64,000 bases of DNA from NCBI RefSeq assembly GCF_030020805.1, contig NZ_CP125098.1:2088001-2152000 (forward strand), given 5' to 3'. This DNA comes from Paenibacillus sp. RC67. Lineage in GTDB: Bacteria > Bacillota > Bacilli > Paenibacillales > NBRC-103111. A program made the translations under genes and the position numbers. The notes beneath the pieces are model-generated. The model was not told the origin of the DNA and ran no database searches. It saw only the letters and a list, made by a program, of their open reading frames with translations. Below are positions 62,690 through 64,000 of the stretch, in pieces (the stretch's first letter is position 1; each line of letters opens with the position of its first letter).

Positions 62690-64000
62690 ATGAAAAACGT
62701 ATGGGGAAAAACAGCATTGGCGTTCACCTTAGTCATGTCCACAGCATCGATGCCTATTGCTTCCGTATGGGCCGATGAGGCAGGTCAAGTCTCCGTCGTG
62801 AATGCACCAGTCTACCAGCAGTTGGGCGACTCGCTCAGCGTGCAGGTCAAAAGCGTACTCAATGAAAAAACGTCCGATGGAGTTAAGATCGGTATTGTCG
62901 TCAATCTGAAAAACGACAGCGCCGTTTCCAAACGCGTACCGGATTACGAGCTTCGCGTCAAAACAAACGACGGTACTGTGTACACATTAATCGGCAGCTC
63001 GACGAATGTTCACTCAGCACTTCCTATGTCGGAAAATGAGCTCAGCTATATGATTAAGCTCGATAATAAAGATGCAGTCGCCTTGTCCGAGCTTCAATGG
63101 GTTGATGTGGATTGGAACGTATATCCTAAGACAGAAACACCTGTATTGACAGTTCCTATCTCCGGGTTGGGCTGGGCTGGCAGCGATGCGGTCATTACGG
63201 ATCCAAGTGCCATCAAGAATTGGGGCGATGCTTTCACTATTTCTTCCAGCAATCTTCCTTTAACTTATACGACTATCGATATGGATAAGCAAAATAACGG
63301 GCAAAAAACAGCCTACGTCGTTAAGCTGATGGTAGAAAATAAAGGAACTTCCACCGTTACCGTTCCGGATCTAATTTTGGAAGGTAAAGACGGAACATCT
63401 TCCTTCCAAGGCAAGCAGATCGAACAAGCGAAGGTTACAGTGGAGCCTAATGAGAAGAAATACGTTCATTATGCGATTGAAACCAATCAAGATACGGTAT
63501 TGAAAACTGTCAATGTGCTGACACCGGAGAGCTTTGTGCAAACCGATGCTAAAGGACAAAGCACAGCAGTCAACTATACGGTTGGACGTATTCAAATCGT
63601 TCTGCCTGAAGGTGCCAAAGTTCCTTCCGGCTTGCAAGCAGTCGATTACACTTACAACACTAACATTGCGTTCGATACATTAAGCAAAGCGGTTAATTCC
63701 GATGTTGATGTTTCTTTGGTTGAGCTGACCATGCACGAAAACCAAGGTATCGGCTATAAAACAGCAGTTGCCAAATTCAGACTCACGAACAAAAGCGACT
63801 CTCCGATTCCTGTTCCAGCATTGGGAGCTGAGTTGAATACTGCGCAAGGCGTAAGCTATGCTGGCAGCAGACAGGTCAATCCTCCGAAACAGCTTATGCC
63901 TAAGCTGTCTCATATTGTGAGCTACTCCTTCATCGTGCCTAACACGGAGGAGGGCCAAACGATGGTTCTGAAGCTCTCTGATACGCAAACGGCAGCTCCT
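62690..64000 (+). CDS. Secreted protein of unknown function (3' end outside window)
   Basis: An open frame of 437 codons running to the window end. ATG 62690 follows CTGGAGG. The N-terminus is a signal peptide (GKTALAFTLVMSTASMPIAS, then VWADE). The mature part seems to be made of repeated beta-sandwich units: related phrases such as GVKIGIVVNLKNDSAVSKRV, KTAYVVKLMVENKGTSTVTV and KTAVAKFRLTNKSDSPIPV recur about every 130-140 residues and resemble surface-exposed beta domains of the DUF4352 or CARDB kind, from memory. The 40-bp gap to the MFS gene suggests that it is part of the efflux operon. Confidence 0.82.
   Translation, partial: MKNVWGKTALAFTLVMSTASMPIASVWADEAGQVSVVNAPVYQQLGDSLSVQVKSVLNEKTSDGVKIGIVVNLKNDSAVSKRVPDYELRVKTNDGTVYTLIGSSTNVHSALPMSENELSYMIKLDNKDAVALSELQWVDVDWNVYPKTETPVLTVPISGLGWAGSDAVITDPSAIKNWGDAFTISSSNLPLTYTTIDMDKQNNGQKTAYVVKLMVENKGTSTVTVPDLILEGKDGTSSFQGKQIEQAKVTVEPNEKKYVHYAIETNQDTVLKTVNVLTPESFVQTDAKGQSTAVNYTVGRIQIVLPEGAKVPSGLQAVDYTYNTNIAFDTLSKAVNSDVDVSLVELTMHENQGIGYKTAVAKFRLTNKSDSPIPVPALGAELNTAQGVSYAGSRQVNPPKQLMPKLSHIVSYSFIVPNTEEGQTMVLKLSDTQTAAP

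Overview
The window looks like a chromosomal segment of a spore-forming, carbohydrate-degrading Firmicute, most likely Paenibacillus or a close relative. The reasons are strong purine-rich Shine-Dalgarno sites with frequent GTG/TTG starts, YheC/YheD and CotS-type spore-coat families, SLH-anchored giant polysaccharide lyases, a ba3-type oxidase with its tiny subunit IIa, and promoter-like matches to the mother-cell factors sigma-E and sigma-K. No rRNA, tRNA, CRISPR array, intact insertion sequence or prophage was seen.

Layout. (1) 1-10.8 kb: the 3' part of one oligopeptide ABC operon (permease, two ATPases), an M3 oligoendopeptidase, and a complete second oligopeptide ABC operon (D-F-A-B-C). 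Together they form a peptide import and cleavage block; the same 13-mer lies upstream of the peptidase and of the second operon. (2) 10.9-13.4 kb: a three-gene ba3-type oxidase operon (IIa, II, I) with Fnr-like palindromes. It is followed by a 260-bp nested inverted-repeat element. (3) 13.6-20.4 kb: a lipoprotein, a cupin, an EcsC-family protein, a CPA1 Na+/H+ antiporter, a DeoR regulator, a frameshifted VanZ-like gene and an EamA transporter. (4) 20.6-36.3 kb: a glycan locus. It holds an orphan sugar-binding lipoprotein behind a cre site, a 7-TM histidine kinase with a NarL-type regulator, a divergent sugar ABC transporter (binding protein, two permeases), a formylglycine-type sulfatase, and a 2247-residue PL8 lyase with Ig-like domains and three SLH domains. 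Sulfatase plus PL8 lyase suggests a sulfated glycosaminoglycan-type substrate. (5) 36.3-43.2 kb: pyruvate kinase, an AraC regulator and a 1430-residue multidomain pectate lyase. (6) 43.4-53.1 kb: 3-methyladenine glycosylase, YheC/D, a GT4 glycosyltransferase, a split chromate transporter, two CotS-like kinases, and a stand-alone MurE-MurF pair behind a sigma-E-like promoter. (7) 53.3-58.2 kb: a fibre-like protein of about 130 tandem decapeptides ending in an H-type-lectin-like domain, behind a sigma-K-like promoter. Its reading frame is broken at a G6 tract in a way that keeps the decapeptide register exact if one -1 shift occurs. (8) 58.3-64 kb: a MarR-controlled efflux operon (two adaptors, a DHA2 MFS pump) followed by a secreted protein cut by the window end.

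The most interesting part is 44-58 kb. Several families associated with spore envelope assembly sit next to a very large repetitive fibre protein, and two of the promoters match mother-cell sigma factors. I suggest a sporulation-stage surface-fibre system whose expression passes through a frameshift or phase-variable switch. All identifications come from reading the sequence and from remembered family features; no database search was run.
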